Source of the DNA: Streptomyces griseorubiginosus
GTDB lineage: Bacteria > Actinomycetota > Actinomycetes > Streptomycetales > Streptomycetaceae
Length of the DNA stretch: 52,607 nucleotides
NCBI RefSeq assembly: GCF_017614965.1
Contig: NZ_WVUG01000024.1
Location: forward strand, 1 to 52,607
Direction: 5' to 3'
The notes under the pieces are model-generated. The model saw only the letters and a list, made by a program, of their open reading frames with translations, had not been told where the DNA came from and ran no database searches. Shown piece by piece: positions 15,424 to 24,335 of the stretch; within the stretch, counting starts at the first letter, position 1, and each line of letters opens with the position of its first letter. The translations under genes and the position numbers were made by a program.

Positions 15424-15804
15424 GTGCAGCAGGAGCCTGCGCCGCTCACCCGGCATCTGCGCGTCCACCAGGACCGGGGCCACACGGTGCTGGAGTTCCG
15501 GGGTGAGATCGACATCGCCGCCGCGACGGAGCTCGCCCCGTACCTGGACGAGATGACGGCGCAGCCCGCGGCCCGGCTGGTCATCGACCTCCGCCGGACC
15601 GAGTTCTTCGACTGCTCCGGACTGCGTCTGCTCTACCGGGCCCGCAGCCGCTGTCTGGACCACGACGGCGAGCTGCGGCTCGTGTGCAACCACCCGCTCA
15701 CCCTGCGGATCATGCGCGTCACCGGCCTGTCCCGGCTGCTGCCCGCCCATCCGACCCTGGACGCGGCCCTGGGGCAGCCGGAGGCAACGTCCGGGACCTT
15801 ATGA
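15424..15804 (+). CDS. STAS-domain anti-sigma factor antagonist
   Basis: A 126-residue STAS protein related to RsbV/BldG antagonists. The strand EFRGEIDIAAATEL, the phosphorylatable loop FFDCSGLRLLYRA (Ser after Asp-Cys) and the C-terminal VTGLSRLLPAHPTLDAAL are all present. Such proteins bind an anti-sigma kinase and are inactivated by phosphorylation on that serine. GTG 15424 is preferred because GGAGG sits ten bases upstream; the longer GTG at 15367 has no useful ribosome site. An anti-sigma kinase is not adjacent, so the partner is encoded elsewhere. The upstream 159 bp is AT-richer than its surroundings and includes the palindrome GACATATGTC (15300-15309). Confidence 0.85.
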   Translation: MQQEPAPLTRHLRVHQDRGHTVLEFRGEIDIAAATELAPYLDEMTAQPAARLVIDLRRTEFFDCSGLRLLYRARSRCLDHDGELRLVCNHPLTLRIMRVTGLSRLLPAHPTLDAALGQPEATSGTL

Positions 15805-15867
15805 GGCTCTCTGCCACCCCTCCTGCGCATCCCTGTGATGCCGAGCGTTGCTCCCGTCACCTCATGT

Positions 15868-16821
15868 CTATTCGTTCCGCGCCGCGTCGAACAGGGCGCT
15901 GACGGACTCGCCGTTGTGAATGCGCCGTACGGCCTCGGCGAGCGCGGGGGCGACGGTCAGGATCCGCAGTTTCTCGGTGCGCTCCTCCTCCGGGACCGGC
16001 ACCGTGTTGGTGCACACGATCTCCAGGACGTCCGGCTGCTCCCCGATCCGCTTCAGCGCACCGGCCGCGAACAGTCCGTGGGTGCAGGCGACCCGGATCG
16101 AACGCGGTCCCAACTCCCTTAGCCGCTCCAGGAGTTCGAGGACGGTACTGCCCTTGGCGATCTCGTCGTCCAGGATGATCACGTCCCGGTCGGTGACCTC
16201 GCCGATCACCGAGCTGATGGTGACCCGGTCGTCCGCGTACCGCTGCTTGGCGCCGGCGGCGACCTGGGCGCCGAGCATCCGGGCGAAGGCGGCGGCCTCC
16301 TTGGCGTTGCCGAGGTCGGGCGAGACGACGGTGGTGCAGGTCAGGTCGTACCGCCGGAAGTACGCGGCGAGCTCGCGCCGGGCGTGCAGATGGTCGACCG
16401 GAACGGAGAAGAAGCCGTGGACCTGCGGCGAGTGCAGGGTCATGGTCAGGACACGGCTCGCGCCCGCCGCCACCATCAGGTCGGCGACCAGCCGGCCGCC
16501 GAGGGAGATGCGCGGCGCGTCCTTCTTGTCGGAGCGGGCGTAGGAGTAGTGCGGCATGACGACGCTGATCCGGGCCGCCGAGGCCCCGCGCGCGGCGTCG
16601 CACATCAGCAGCAGCTCGACGAGGTTCTCCTGGACCGGCTTGACCAGCGGCTGGATCAGGAAGACGTCGCGCTCGCGGCAGTTGGCCTGCAGCTGCACCT
16701 CCAGGCAGTCGTTGGCGAAGCGGCTGACCCGGGTGGGGCTGAGCGGCACGCCCAGATGCGCGCACACCTCGGCGGCGAGCTCGGGGTGGGCGCTGCCGCT
16801 GAACACGGAGATGTCTCGCAC
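15868..16821 (-). CDS. Ribose-phosphate pyrophosphokinase paralogue
   Basis: A 317-residue PRPP synthetase-like protein. The ATP-binding HYSYARSDKKD, the LHSPQVHGFFSVPVDHL region and the DLGNAKEAAAFA strand fit the class I enzymes (the YARxDKKD form also occurs in mammalian PRPS). The PRPP-binding loop is changed: VIILDDEIAKGST where most have VDDxxDTxGT, keeping both acidic residues. The conserved flexible-loop arginines are partly replaced (GAKQRYADDRV). It is thus a divergent second copy, presumably additional to the housekeeping prs, and its activity could differ. Start ATG 16821. It is convergent with STAS and divergent from the ribosomal protection gene. Confidence 0.85.
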   Translation of the reverse strand: MRDISVFSGSAHPELAAEVCAHLGVPLSPTRVSRFANDCLEVQLQANCRERDVFLIQPLVKPVQENLVELLLMCDAARGASAARISVVMPHYSYARSDKKDAPRISLGGRLVADLMVAAGASRVLTMTLHSPQVHGFFSVPVDHLHARRELAAYFRRYDLTCTTVVSPDLGNAKEAAAFARMLGAQVAAGAKQRYADDRVTISSVIGEVTDRDVIILDDEIAKGSTVLELLERLRELGPRSIRVACTHGLFAAGALKRIGEQPDVLEIVCTNTVPVPEEERTEKLRILTVAPALAEAVRRIHNGESVSALFDAARNE

Positions 16822-16915
16822 GATCCGCTCCTCGCATGATCATGACGGGGGGACGGCTTCATGCTACGGGCCCGCTGTCGGGCCGGATATTCGGTTGCGG
16901 ACCGCCCCCGGCCGC

Positions 16916-16930
16916 GCGCCATGATGGCGC
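16916..16930. promoter_or_regulatory. Palindrome upstream of the ribosomal protection gene
   Basis: GCGCCAT-G-ATGGCGC is a perfect 7+1+7 palindrome 100 bp before the Tet(M)/Otr(A)-like start. It could be an operator or a leader hairpin near a possible upstream ORF. Confidence 0.45.
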
Positions 16931-16962
16931 CGTCCGTGTTCTCTCACGTCAGGATTCCTCGC

Positions 16963-17076
16963 ATGCGCCGACTCCTCGGAATCAACCAGCGCCCCCACCG
17001 GCCCACGGTTCTCGAGGACTCGACCCCGCATGCACACCCTGAACATCGGAATTCTGGCCCACGTCGACGCCGGTAA
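16963..17076 (+). CDS. Possible 37-codon upstream ORF overlapping the tet gene start
   Basis: AGGA lies eight bases before ATG 16963, which opens a 37-residue, arginine-rich frame (MRRLLGINQRPHRP onward) ending at TAA 17074-17076, 47 bases inside the next coding region and in another frame. Upstream ORFs that overlap or precede antibiotic-resistance genes often control them by ribosome stalling. No protein homology is recognisable, so it may be chance. Confidence 0.3.
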   Translation: MRRLLGINQRPHRPTVLEDSTPHAHPEHRNSGPRRRR

Positions 17077-18892
17077 GACCAGCCTGACCGAGCGGCTGCT
17101 GTTCGACCACGGAGCGATCGACCGGCTCGGCAGCGTCGACGCGGGTGACACCCGTACGGACGACGGGGAGATCGAGCGGCAGCGTGGCATCACCATCCGC
17201 TCCGCGGTCGCCGCGTTCACCGTCGGTGACACCCAGGTCAACCTGATCGACACACCCGGTCACTCCGACTTCATCGCCGAGGTCGAGCGTGCCCTGGAGG
17301 TCCTCGACGGCGCGGTGCTGCTGCTGTCCGCCGTGGAGGGCGTGCAGGCGCAGACGCGGGTGCTGATGAGGACACTGCGGCGGCTGCGGCTGCCCACCCT
17401 GGTCTTCGTCAACAAGATCGACCGGGCGGGTGCCCGCGGTGAGGGCCTGCTCGCCGACATCCGCAGCAGGCTGACGCCGTACGTCGCCCCGCTCACGGAC
17501 GTGACGGGCATCGGCACCCCCGACGCGCGCGTGACACCCCGCCCGGCCGCGGATCAGCGGCTGGCCGAGGGGCTCGCCGAGGTCGACCCGGGCATCCTCG
17601 CGGCGCTCGTCGACGGCCCCGAGCCGACCGCCGACGACCTCTCCAAGGCCCTCGCGGCGCACACGGCCGCCGGCTCCTTCCACCCCGTCCTGTTCGGCTC
17701 GGCGCTCGGCGGTCAGGGCGTCGCCGGTCTCGTGGACACGGTGATCCGCCTGATCCCCCCGGCCCCCACGTCCGGTGGCGCCGGACCACGCGGCACGGTG
17801 TTCGCCGTACGGCCCGGACCGGGCGGCGAGCGGACGGCGTACCTGCGGTTGTACGACGGTGAGGTGGCTCGGCGCCAGCGGCTGACGTTCCTGCGGCGCG
17901 AGGCCGACGGCCGGACCACCGAGGTCGCCGCTCGGGCCCACCGCCTGGGCGTCGTCGGCCGGGAGGGGCCCCTGACCGCCGGGAACATCGCGGCGATCGG
18001 CGGGCTGGGTGGCGTGCGGGTGGGTGACCGCCTCGGTGAACGCAGCGACCGCGCGCCGCAGTTCGCGCCCCCGACACTGGAGACCGTGGCCCGTGCCCGC
18101 CGCCCGGAGCAGGCGGCGCGGCTCCGTGAGGCGCTCCTGGCCCTCGCCGACCAGGACCCGCTGATCCACGCCCGGCCGGCGCCCGGGGGAGTCACCGCGC
18201 TGCTGCTGTACGGCGAGGTCCAGATGGAGGTGATCGCGGCGACACTGGCCCAGGACTTCGGCGTCGAGGCGGACTTCGAGCCGGGCCGGGTGCGGTTCCT
18301 GGAGCGGCCGCGGGGCGTGGGCGAGGCCTGCGCGGAGATGCCGTGGCATCTGGGCACCCGTTACTGGGCGACGATCGGGCTGCGGGTGGCGCCGGGAGCG
18401 CGGGACTCCGGCGGGGTGTTCACGTACGAGACGGAACTGGGCGCACTCCCCCGCGCCTTCCACCAGGCCATCGAGGACGCGGTGCACGCCGGCATGCTGA
18501 CCGGGCTGTCGGGCGCCCCGGTCACCGACTACCGCGTCACGCTGATCCGCTCCGGCTACTGCTCGCCGATCAGCACGGCGGCCGATTTCCGGGGTCTCAC
18601 CCCGGTGGTGCTGCGCCGCGCGCTTCAGCAGGCGCGGACGCGGCTGTACGAGCCGTACCACGCGTTCGAGACGGAGATTCCGCTCGACGCCCTGGCCCCG
18701 GTGACCGCCGAACTCGCCTCACGCGGCGCGGAGTTCACCGGGACCACGCCCGGCTCGTCGTCCTGGCTGATCACCGGCGAGCTGCCGGCCCGCCGGGTAC
18801 GCGAGATCGAGCTGCGCCTGCCCGGCCTCACCCACGGCGAGGGCGTGTGGTGGTCCCGCCCGTCGAGCGACAGGGAGCTGCGGCCGCACTAG
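17030..18892 (+). CDS. Tet(M)/Otr(A)-type ribosomal protection GTPase
   Basis: A 620-residue translation-factor GTPase related to EF-G. G1 is AHVDAGKTSL, G2 ERQRGITI, G3 DTPGHSD and G4 NKID, followed by domains II-V (to the C-terminus). The family removes tetracycline from the ribosome, and length and the short domain IV loop match Otr(A)/Tet(M) rather than EF-G. Domain IV region is STAADFRGLTPVV. The start codon is ATG 17030, preceded by AGGA at a long 11-base spacing, so initiation may depend on an upstream ORF. Streptomyces carry such genes without making tetracyclines, so it may be self-protection or general ribosome rescue. Confidence 0.92.
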   Translation: MHTLNIGILAHVDAGKTSLTERLLFDHGAIDRLGSVDAGDTRTDDGEIERQRGITIRSAVAAFTVGDTQVNLIDTPGHSDFIAEVERALEVLDGAVLLLSAVEGVQAQTRVLMRTLRRLRLPTLVFVNKIDRAGARGEGLLADIRSRLTPYVAPLTDVTGIGTPDARVTPRPAADQRLAEGLAEVDPGILAALVDGPEPTADDLSKALAAHTAAGSFHPVLFGSALGGQGVAGLVDTVIRLIPPAPTSGGAGPRGTVFAVRPGPGGERTAYLRLYDGEVARRQRLTFLRREADGRTTEVAARAHRLGVVGREGPLTAGNIAAIGGLGGVRVGDRLGERSDRAPQFAPPTLETVARARRPEQAARLREALLALADQDPLIHARPAPGGVTALLLYGEVQMEVIAATLAQDFGVEADFEPGRVRFLERPRGVGEACAEMPWHLGTRYWATIGLRVAPGARDSGGVFTYETELGALPRAFHQAIEDAVHAGMLTGLSGAPVTDYRVTLIRSGYCSPISTAADFRGLTPVVLRRALQQARTRLYEPYHAFETEIPLDALAPVTAELASRGAEFTGTTPGSSSWLITGELPARRVREIELRLPGLTHGEGVWWSRPSSDRELRPH

Positions 18893-18990
18893 CCCCTTTC
18901 GGCCGCGCCCGTCGTCCGCCCGGTGGGGGGCCGCCCAAGCGCTCCGCTGGATGTGCCGCGCTGTGCCGTCGGTCGTCCGCGGCGCCGTCG

Positions 18991-19028
18991 TGGCCGGTCG
19001 CGCAGTTCCCCGCGCCCCTTCGGGGGCG
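18991..19028. repeat. Streptomyces dispersed hairpin repeat
   Basis: The segment GGTCGCGCAGTTCCCCGCGC then CCCTTCGGGGGCG matches a motif I recognise as abundant between Streptomyces genes. CGCCCC (19013-19018) pairs with GGGGCG (19023-19028) around a TTCG tetraloop, an especially stable hairpin. It sits about 100 bp after the tet gene stop and may act as its terminator. The rest of the gap from 18893 to 19219 shows no gene. Confidence 0.7.
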
Positions 19029-19219
19029 TTACCGAACCGCCGCGGACTTCGGCCCCGGAGAGGGCATGCCGCCAGGCACCGGCCACCTGAGCGGACATGG
19101 TGACGACGGCGGATGTGCTGCCCGGCCGGCTTACGGAACCGGGGCGGCGCGGTGGCCGGGGGCCTGGCCGGAGCGGTCAGGGCCGGGGCGGTCGCGCCGG
19201 ATCACTCCCCCGAGCCGCT

Positions 19220-20410
19220 TCACCACGACACCGGCAGGGTGCGTGGGCTCCGGGTCATCTGGCCCTCGCGCCAGTCGATCGTCTCCGGGGTGAACTCGGC
19301 GCGCAGGCCGGGGAAGCGGGAGGCGAGGCGGTGCAGGGCGAGGCCGAGTTCCAGGCGGGCGAGCCAGGCGCCGAGGCAGTGGTGGGGGCCGGCGCCGAAG
19401 ACGACGGTGGGCGCGGGCAGCGGGGTGAAGGGATCCGGCGGGCCGGGCGGGAACACGGCGGTGTCGCGGCTGGCGGAGTTGGTCTGTACGGCGACCACGC
19501 TGCCCGCCGGGATGCGGACACCGCCGACCTCGGTGTCCTCGACGGCCCGCCGGAGCAGCCCGGGCAGGACGCGGCCCTCGCTGAGCGGGACGGCGCGCAG
19601 CAACTGCTCGGCGGCTGTGGCGGCCGTCTCCTCGCCTGCGGCGAGACCGGCGTAGGCGTCCCGTCCGTCGGTGAGGAGGTAGACGACGAGGTTGCCGAGT
19701 GCCGTCATGGTCGTCTCGTGCCCGGCCACCACCAGACCGCAGACCAGCCGCACGAGCTGCCGTTCGTCGATGCCGAGGGCGTCGCCCGCCGCCACGACAC
19801 CGCTGACCAGGTCGTCGCCGGGTGCCTTGCGCCGTTCGGCGATCAGTTGGGCGCCGAACTCCGCGAACTCCGACATGGCGGCCACGACCTCCTCCCGCGT
19901 GTGCGCGCCCCCGGAGAGGGCGTGGTCGGCCCAGTGCCGGATGCGCTCGCGGTCGAGGTGGTCGAGGCCCATCAGCCGGCAGATCACCGAGACGGGCAGC
20001 GGACGGGTGAACCCCTCGACGATGTCGGCCGGCCGCTCCCCGGCGGCGAAATCGTCGAGGAGGGTGTCGACGACCGAGGCCACCCAGGGCCGCCAGCGGG
20101 CGATCGCGCGGGGCGTGAACGCCCGCTGCACGGTGCCGCGCAGCCGCTGGTGCGGTTCGCCGTCGAGGTTGACCATCCCGTCCGGGTCCCCCAGCAGGTT
20201 CGGCACGACGAGCAGCGGCGGCGCGTCGTCGGCGTGCAGCGAACGCCTGTCGAAGCGGTGGTCCATGAGGACCTGGCGGACGTCGGCGTAGCGGGTCACG
20301 AGCCAGACCGGGGTACCGGTGGCCAGCGCGGTGCGCCGGGGCGGACCGGCCTCGGGGAGGTCGATGCGGTGCATGGGGCAGCGGGAGAGGGATGTGCTGT
20401 CTGTACTCAT
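19220..20410 (-). CDS. Cytochrome P450 with altered K-helix motif
   Basis: A 396-residue P450. The I-helix AGHETTM and heme loop FGAGPHHCLG (axial Cys about 345) are normal. The K-helix, however, reads AEQLLRAVP (about residues 267-275), so the glutamate of the nearly invariant ExxR is glutamine; a glutamate exists only one position earlier (E-Q-L-L-R). The meander before the heme loop is also shortened and proline-rich (PPGPPDPFTPLPAP). CYP157 enzymes of Streptomyces are the known family that lacks a normal ExxR, so this may belong near them or be an independent variant. ATG 20410 has GGAG upstream. No ferredoxin is adjacent. Confidence 0.9.
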   Translation of the reverse strand: MSTDSTSLSRCPMHRIDLPEAGPPRRTALATGTPVWLVTRYADVRQVLMDHRFDRRSLHADDAPPLLVVPNLLGDPDGMVNLDGEPHQRLRGTVQRAFTPRAIARWRPWVASVVDTLLDDFAAGERPADIVEGFTRPLPVSVICRLMGLDHLDRERIRHWADHALSGGAHTREEVVAAMSEFAEFGAQLIAERRKAPGDDLVSGVVAAGDALGIDERQLVRLVCGLVVAGHETTMTALGNLVVYLLTDGRDAYAGLAAGEETAATAAEQLLRAVPLSEGRVLPGLLRRAVEDTEVGGVRIPAGSVVAVQTNSASRDTAVFPPGPPDPFTPLPAPTVVFGAGPHHCLGAWLARLELGLALHRLASRFPGLRAEFTPETIDWREGQMTRSPRTLPVSW

Positions 20411-20558
20411 CCGGGACTCCAGGGGTGCCGGTACGGACAGTTCTCCCACGCTAGTGCGCCCTGTCCGCCCCCCACCAGATATCGATCGGCCAACGACACG
20501 GTCTGCCAAGGGATTTGGCGGGCATCCGTGGAAGTAGTCAGGAAGGAGGACCGCGGCC

Positions 20559-21221
20559 ATGACGACTCCCATCAGGCGCGTGTCCAGGCGCATGCCCGGC
20601 TGGGCGAAGGCGGTGAGCGCCGTCGTGCTGGTGCTCGTGGTGTTCTTCGCCGGGATCCGGCTGAGTGTGCTGCCCGGTCTCAAGGACCTGTTCGGGACGC
20701 AGACGCACGACCGCACCGGTCCCGCGCTGCTGCAGTCCATTCAGGACATGAGCCGTTACGACGCCGCCTCCGGCAACTTCCAGGTCGTGGTGGACCTGGA
20801 GAAGGACACCAAGTACCTGCCCGACGCGATCCGCGGCAGCCGCACCCTGTACGTCGGGGCGGGCACCGTCGACGCCTATGTCGACCTGGGCAAGGTCGGC
20901 AAGGACGACGTGACGGTCAACGGCGACCGTACGTCCGCCACCATCCGGTTGCCGCACGCGGCGCTCGGCAAGCCGGCCCTCGACCCCGACCGCTCCTACG
21001 CCGTCTCCAAGCAGCGCGGTCTGCTGGACCGCCTCGGCGACTTCTTCTCGGACAACCCCAACGGTGAGCAGGCGGTGCAGAAGCTCGCGGTGAAGCACAT
21101 CGGCGAGGCCGCCAAGGACAGCGGGCTGACCAAGCGTGCCGAGACCAACACCGTCGACATGCTCCAGGGGCTGCTGCACTCGCTCGGCTTCAAGGAGGTG
21201 CACGTCTCCTACCAGAGCTGA
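20559..21221 (+). CDS. DUF4230 membrane-anchored protein
   Basis: A 220-residue protein with one N-terminal transmembrane helix (AVSAVVLVLVVFFAGIRLSVLPGL, residues about 18-42) and an outside domain that matches DUF4230: LLQSIQDMSRYDAASGNFQVVVDLEKD and YVDLGKVGKDDVTVNGDRTSATIRLPHA. DUF4230 is widespread in bacteria and has no assigned function. AGGAGG lies before the ATG (position 20559). The gene converges with the antiporter operon, ending one base before the last antiporter gene begins in the other direction, so no terminator is visible between them. Confidence 0.85.
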   Translation: MTTPIRRVSRRMPGWAKAVSAVVLVLVVFFAGIRLSVLPGLKDLFGTQTHDRTGPALLQSIQDMSRYDAASGNFQVVVDLEKDTKYLPDAIRGSRTLYVGAGTVDAYVDLGKVGKDDVTVNGDRTSATIRLPHAALGKPALDPDRSYAVSKQRGLLDRLGDFFSDNPNGEQAVQKLAVKHIGEAAKDSGLTKRAETNTVDMLQGLLHSLGFKEVHVSYQS

Positions 21222-22982
21222 TCAGCCGCCCAGCACTCCCGGCAGCGCCAGCGCGCCGAGCAGTGCGGCCCCGACCAGCACCCATGCCACGTAGTCCCCG
21301 ACGTGCCCGGACTGCAGGCGCCGCAGCGGCAGCGCCCAGTCCGGGCACGTCAGCAGTGTCGGGCGGACGGCGGCGAGGGCGGCGAGGCCCACCGCGAGCC
21401 CGGTCGACAGCAGACCGAGCAGCACACCCGGTCCCGTCCATTCCACGGAGCCGATCACCCCGCCGGACCCGGCCTCGTTCACCGAGCGCGCCACGACGTC
21501 GCCGAATCCGGGGCCCACGCCCACGGCGAGCGCCGCGGCCAGCAGCACGGCCGGCACCGCCGTCATCGTGTCCGGGATCCGCCGGATGCGGTGTCCCGTC
21601 TCCGGTTGTTCGCCCGAGCCGGTCGTCTCGAAGTCGCCCTGGTCCGGCGGCGTGGGGCCGAGGCCGAGGAACACCCCGGCGGCGACGCGCAGTACGGCCG
21701 CGGCGGTCACCGCGCTCCCCGCGACGTACAGCACGGTCAGCGGGCCGCCCCCCGCCTCCTCGGCGACCGACTTGCCGAGCGCGGTGCCGAACGGCGGCAG
21801 CCCCGCGAGGGCGAGGCCCCCGAGGGCGTACATCGCGGCCACCCCGCGCAACGAGCGGGCGCGCCCGTGCAGGGCGTGCTCGTCGACGCTGCCGTAGCGG
21901 TCGAGGAGGATGCCGGTGAGGGCGAACAGGGCGGCCTTCACGCCGGCGTGTCCGAGGACGTACAGCGCGACCCCGTCGTCCGCCTCGGGGGTCAGCACAC
22001 CGATGCCGATGAGGAAGAGCCCGGTGTGGGCGACCGTCGAGTAGGCGAGCAGCCGTTTGATGTGCCGCTGGTACCAGCACATCACCGTGCCGATCACCAC
22101 CGTGAGCACGCCGAGCGCCACCAGAGCGCGCCGCAGGTCGTGGGGCGGGACGCCGCCGGGGCCGGCGAAGACGGTGCCGTACACACGCCAGACGCCGTAG
22201 GCGCCGAGTTCGACCATGACACCGGACAGCAGCATGCACACGGGGGTGGGGGCGACGGCGTGCGCGTCCGGCAGCCAGAAGTGGAAGGGGACGGCGGCCG
22301 CCTTGACCAGCAGACCGGTCAGGACGAGGACGAAGCCCGCGAGGGTGAGCGCGTCCGGCGCGCCGTGCGCGTCGAGACCGCGCCCGATCTGCGTCAGGGC
22401 CAGTTCGCCGGTGCGCGCGTACAGCAGCCCGATGCCCATCAGCATGGCGTACGCGCCGAGGGAGTTGACGACGGCGAAACTCAGCGCGCCCTGCACGGGC
22501 CTGGCCTCCTCGACCCGGGTACCGGTCAGCGCGTAGGCGACGACGCTCATCAGCTCGAACCAGACGAACATGTTGAACAGGTCGCCGGCGATCGCGAACC
22601 CGCACATGCCGCCCTGGAACAGCAGCATCAGCGCCGGGAAGGAGCCCGCGTGGCGGCGGGGCGGTTCGTCGAAGTAGTGCCAGGAGTAGACCAGCGCCGC
22701 CAGGGTCAGCAGCGAGGCGAGCGCGGCCATGCCGAGGCCGGGTCCGTCGCCGGTCAGGACGATGCCGACGCTGTGGCCTTCGACGGGCGTCCAGCCGCCC
22801 ACCCATTCGGTCATCGGCGGCGAGGAGCCGAGCAGCAGCACGACGGCGAGTGCGGCCGTGGCGGCCGACACCGCGCAGCCCGCGGACTCGGCGGCGACCC
22901 GGGGCAGCCGGCGTCCGACGGCGACGAGCAGGGCGGCCCCGAGGACGGGGACGGCGACCAGGAGCGGCAGCAGGTCGTTCAT
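21222..22982 (-). CDS. mnhD: Mrp/Mbh-type antiporter large subunit, MnhD/MbhH-like
   Basis: A 586-residue protein of the ND4/ND5 proton-pumping family with about 14 transmembrane helices. Family signatures include [17 protein letters not shown] (helix-5 Glu), [29 protein letters not shown] (helix-7 Lys and the canonical PFHxWLPDAH) and [14 protein letters not shown]. This is the subunit that translocates ions. ATG 22982 overlaps the preceding MnhC stop by one base. It is the last gene in the operon. In standard Mrp operons a second, larger ND5-like subunit (MrpA) is also present, but none is seen here. Partner in Na+ or K+/H+ exchange is inferred only from the family. Confidence 0.9.
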   Translation of the reverse strand: MNDLLPLLVAVPVLGAALLVAVGRRLPRVAAESAGCAVSAATAALAVVLLLGSSPPMTEWVGGWTPVEGHSVGIVLTGDGPGLGMAALASLLTLAALVYSWHYFDEPPRRHAGSFPALMLLFQGGMCGFAIAGDLFNMFVWFELMSVVAYALTGTRVEEARPVQGALSFAVVNSLGAYAMLMGIGLLYARTGELALTQIGRGLDAHGAPDALTLAGFVLVLTGLLVKAAAVPFHFWLPDAHAVAPTPVCMLLSGVMVELGAYGVWRVYGTVFAGPGGVPPHDLRRALVALGVLTVVIGTVMCWYQRHIKRLLAYSTVAHTGLFLIGIGVLTPEADDGVALYVLGHAGVKAALFALTGILLDRYGSVDEHALHGRARSLRGVAAMYALGGLALAGLPPFGTALGKSVAEEAGGGPLTVLYVAGSAVTAAAVLRVAAGVFLGLGPTPPDQGDFETTGSGEQPETGHRIRRIPDTMTAVPAVLLAAALAVGVGPGFGDVVARSVNEAGSGGVIGSVEWTGPGVLLGLLSTGLAVGLAALAAVRPTLLTCPDWALPLRRLQSGHVGDYVAWVLVGAALLGALALPGVLGG

Positions 22983-23341
22983 CAGCCGCGCAGCTCGGAG
23001 AGTTCGTCGGGGTCGACGGTGCCGTGGCGTTTGGCGATCTGGACGACCAGCGCGAGGAGCAGGGCGGTGACGGTGGCGCCGACGACGACGTCGGTGAGGG
23101 TCAGCGCCTGGACGACCGGGTCGACGACCGGGCGGGAGCCGGGCTTGATGTCGGAGAAGACGGGGGCGGTGGCCTTGTCCCGGTAGCCGACGGCCAGCAG
23201 CAGGACATAGGTGCCGGCCTGGCATACGGACAGACAGCCCACGGCGTGGACGAGGTTGCGGCTGGTGGCCAGGCCGTAGCAGCCGGCCAGGAAGACCCAC
23301 GCGGCCACCAGGTACGGCAGTACGTCCATCACGGAGCTCAT
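22982..23341 (-). CDS. mnhC: Antiporter subunit MnhC/MbhG-like (NuoK-like)
   Basis: A 119-residue protein with three transmembrane helices, NuoK-like: [43 protein letters not shown] and [34 protein letters not shown]. The family's helix-2 carboxylate equivalent is not at the usual place; an Asp sits in TDVVVG where other members have AIVIG. ATG 23341 overlaps the previous gene stop in ATGA, and its own stop shares a base with the MnhD start, so the genes are translationally coupled. Needed for ion translocation in Mrp-type complexes. Confidence 0.85.
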   Translation of the reverse strand: MSSVMDVLPYLVAAWVFLAGCYGLATSRNLVHAVGCLSVCQAGTYVLLLAVGYRDKATAPVFSDIKPGSRPVVDPVVQALTLTDVVVGATVTALLLALVVQIAKRHGTVDPDELSELRG

Positions 23342-24078
23342 CTCCCGCTCTCCTCCTCGATCTCGACGGCCTGGTCCAGGAAGCGGGCGAGCAGGACGAC
23401 GACCGCGCAGGCGACCTCCATGCCGATGGCCGCGTTCAGCAGCGGCACGGTGCCGCCGGATGAGAGGGTGTTGAAGGTGCCGTACGGCAGCAGGGTGTTG
23501 GCCAGGAAGGCCGTGCCGCCGATGAGGCCCGCGATGCCGGTGACGACGTAGGCGGAGGAGGCCAGCGCGTCGCCGACCTCGTATCTGCCGACGGGGCGGA
23601 CGCGTTCCAGGGCGGCGTAGTCGGCGCCGAGGTAGAGCAGGTGCAGGGCGGTCGCGGCGACGACCCCGCCCTGGAAGCCGCCGCCGGGGCTGAGCTGGCC
23701 GTGGGCGACGATGTAGAGGCCGGTCAGCAGGGCGACGGGCAGGACGAGGAGGGCGTAGCGGCGCACCGGCCGGGCCACGTCGGCGGGTTCGGGGCGGGCG
23801 CGCCGCTCGTCCTGGGTCTGGCGCAGCAGGACCACGCAGCCCAGGACGGCCGCGAAGAGGATGGTCATCTCGCCGAGGGTGTCGAAGGCGCGCTGGTCGA
23901 AGTTGACGGAGGAGATGGTGTTGGCGGTGCGCCGGGCCAGGGAGGCGTGGACCGCGCGGTCGCCATAGGGGTGCCGGTCGCCGCCGAAGTGCGGCAGTCT
24001 CAGACAGGCGGCGACCAGCAGGACGGCCAGGCCCGCGCCGCCGGTCAGCAGGACCCACAGTCGGGCGCGCCGGGTCAC
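23338..24078 (-). CDS. mnhB: MnhB-like subunit with an MbhE-like N-terminal part
   Basis: A 246-residue membrane protein. The N-terminal third ([35 protein letters not shown]) is the segment found at the C-terminus of MrpA or as MbhE in archaeal hydrogenases. The rest ([53 protein letters not shown]) is MnhB/DUF4040-neighbour MrpB, with the conserved [14 protein letters not shown] loop. So two subunits are fused here that are separate in many operons. The stop forms ATGA with the MnhC start. ATG 24078 overlaps the DUF4040 stop. Confidence 0.88.
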   Translation of the reverse strand: MTRRARLWVLLTGGAGLAVLLVAACLRLPHFGGDRHPYGDRAVHASLARRTANTISSVNFDQRAFDTLGEMTILFAAVLGCVVLLRQTQDERRARPEPADVARPVRRYALLVLPVALLTGLYIVAHGQLSPGGGFQGGVVAATALHLLYLGADYAALERVRPVGRYEVGDALASSAYVVTGIAGLIGGTAFLANTLLPYGTFNTLSSGGTVPLLNAAIGMEVACAVVVLLARFLDQAVEIEEESGR

Positions 24079-24335
24079 CGCTCGCCCTCCTTCTCCCGGC
24101 CGCGCCGTCTGATCTTGCGGACGGCGAGCATCAGCAGCAGCGGGGTGAGGGCGGAACCCACGGCGAGCTGGGACAGGCCGACGTCCGGTGCCTGCAGGAC
24201 GGTGAACAGCACGGCGAGGACGACGCCGAGGACGGCCAGGACGAGGGCCTGGCGCATCGGGTCGCGGGTCGCCACGGCCACCGTGGCGGACGCCGCGACG
24301 AGCAGCAGCGCGACGACGATCACCGCGTCAGCCAC
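24075..24335 (-). CDS. DUF4040 (MbhD/MrpA C-terminal-like) subunit
   Basis: An 86-residue protein with two to three transmembrane helices: AVIVVALLLVAASATVAVATRDPMRQALVLAVLGVVLAVLFTVLQAPDVGLSQLAVGSALTPLLLMLAVRKIRRR. The QAPDVGLSQLAVGSALTPLL stretch is the DUF4040 signature, found as MbhD or as part of MrpA. GTG 24335 is chosen over the ATG at 24368 because it overlaps the upstream stop in the short pattern GTGGCTGA and GGGGGG precedes it. It is an independent gene here, not fused to a large MrpA subunit. Confidence 0.85.
   Translation of the reverse strand: MADAVIVVALLLVAASATVAVATRDPMRQALVLAVLGVVLAVLFTVLQAPDVGLSQLAVGSALTPLLLMLAVRKIRRRGREKEGER

Noticed and set aside
12216..15506. A 1096-codon open reading frame on the + strand opposite the ADH and ALDH genes
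   Set aside because: Composition is valine/glycine/arginine rich without motifs, and both strands carry clear genes; it is an artefact of the GC-rich complementary strand.
1607..20410. A biosynthetic gene cluster suggested by two P450s, ferredoxin and SnoaL-like genes
   Set aside because: No PKS, NRPS, terpene cyclase or other core enzyme was seen, and the P450s are 17 kb apart with unrelated genes between.
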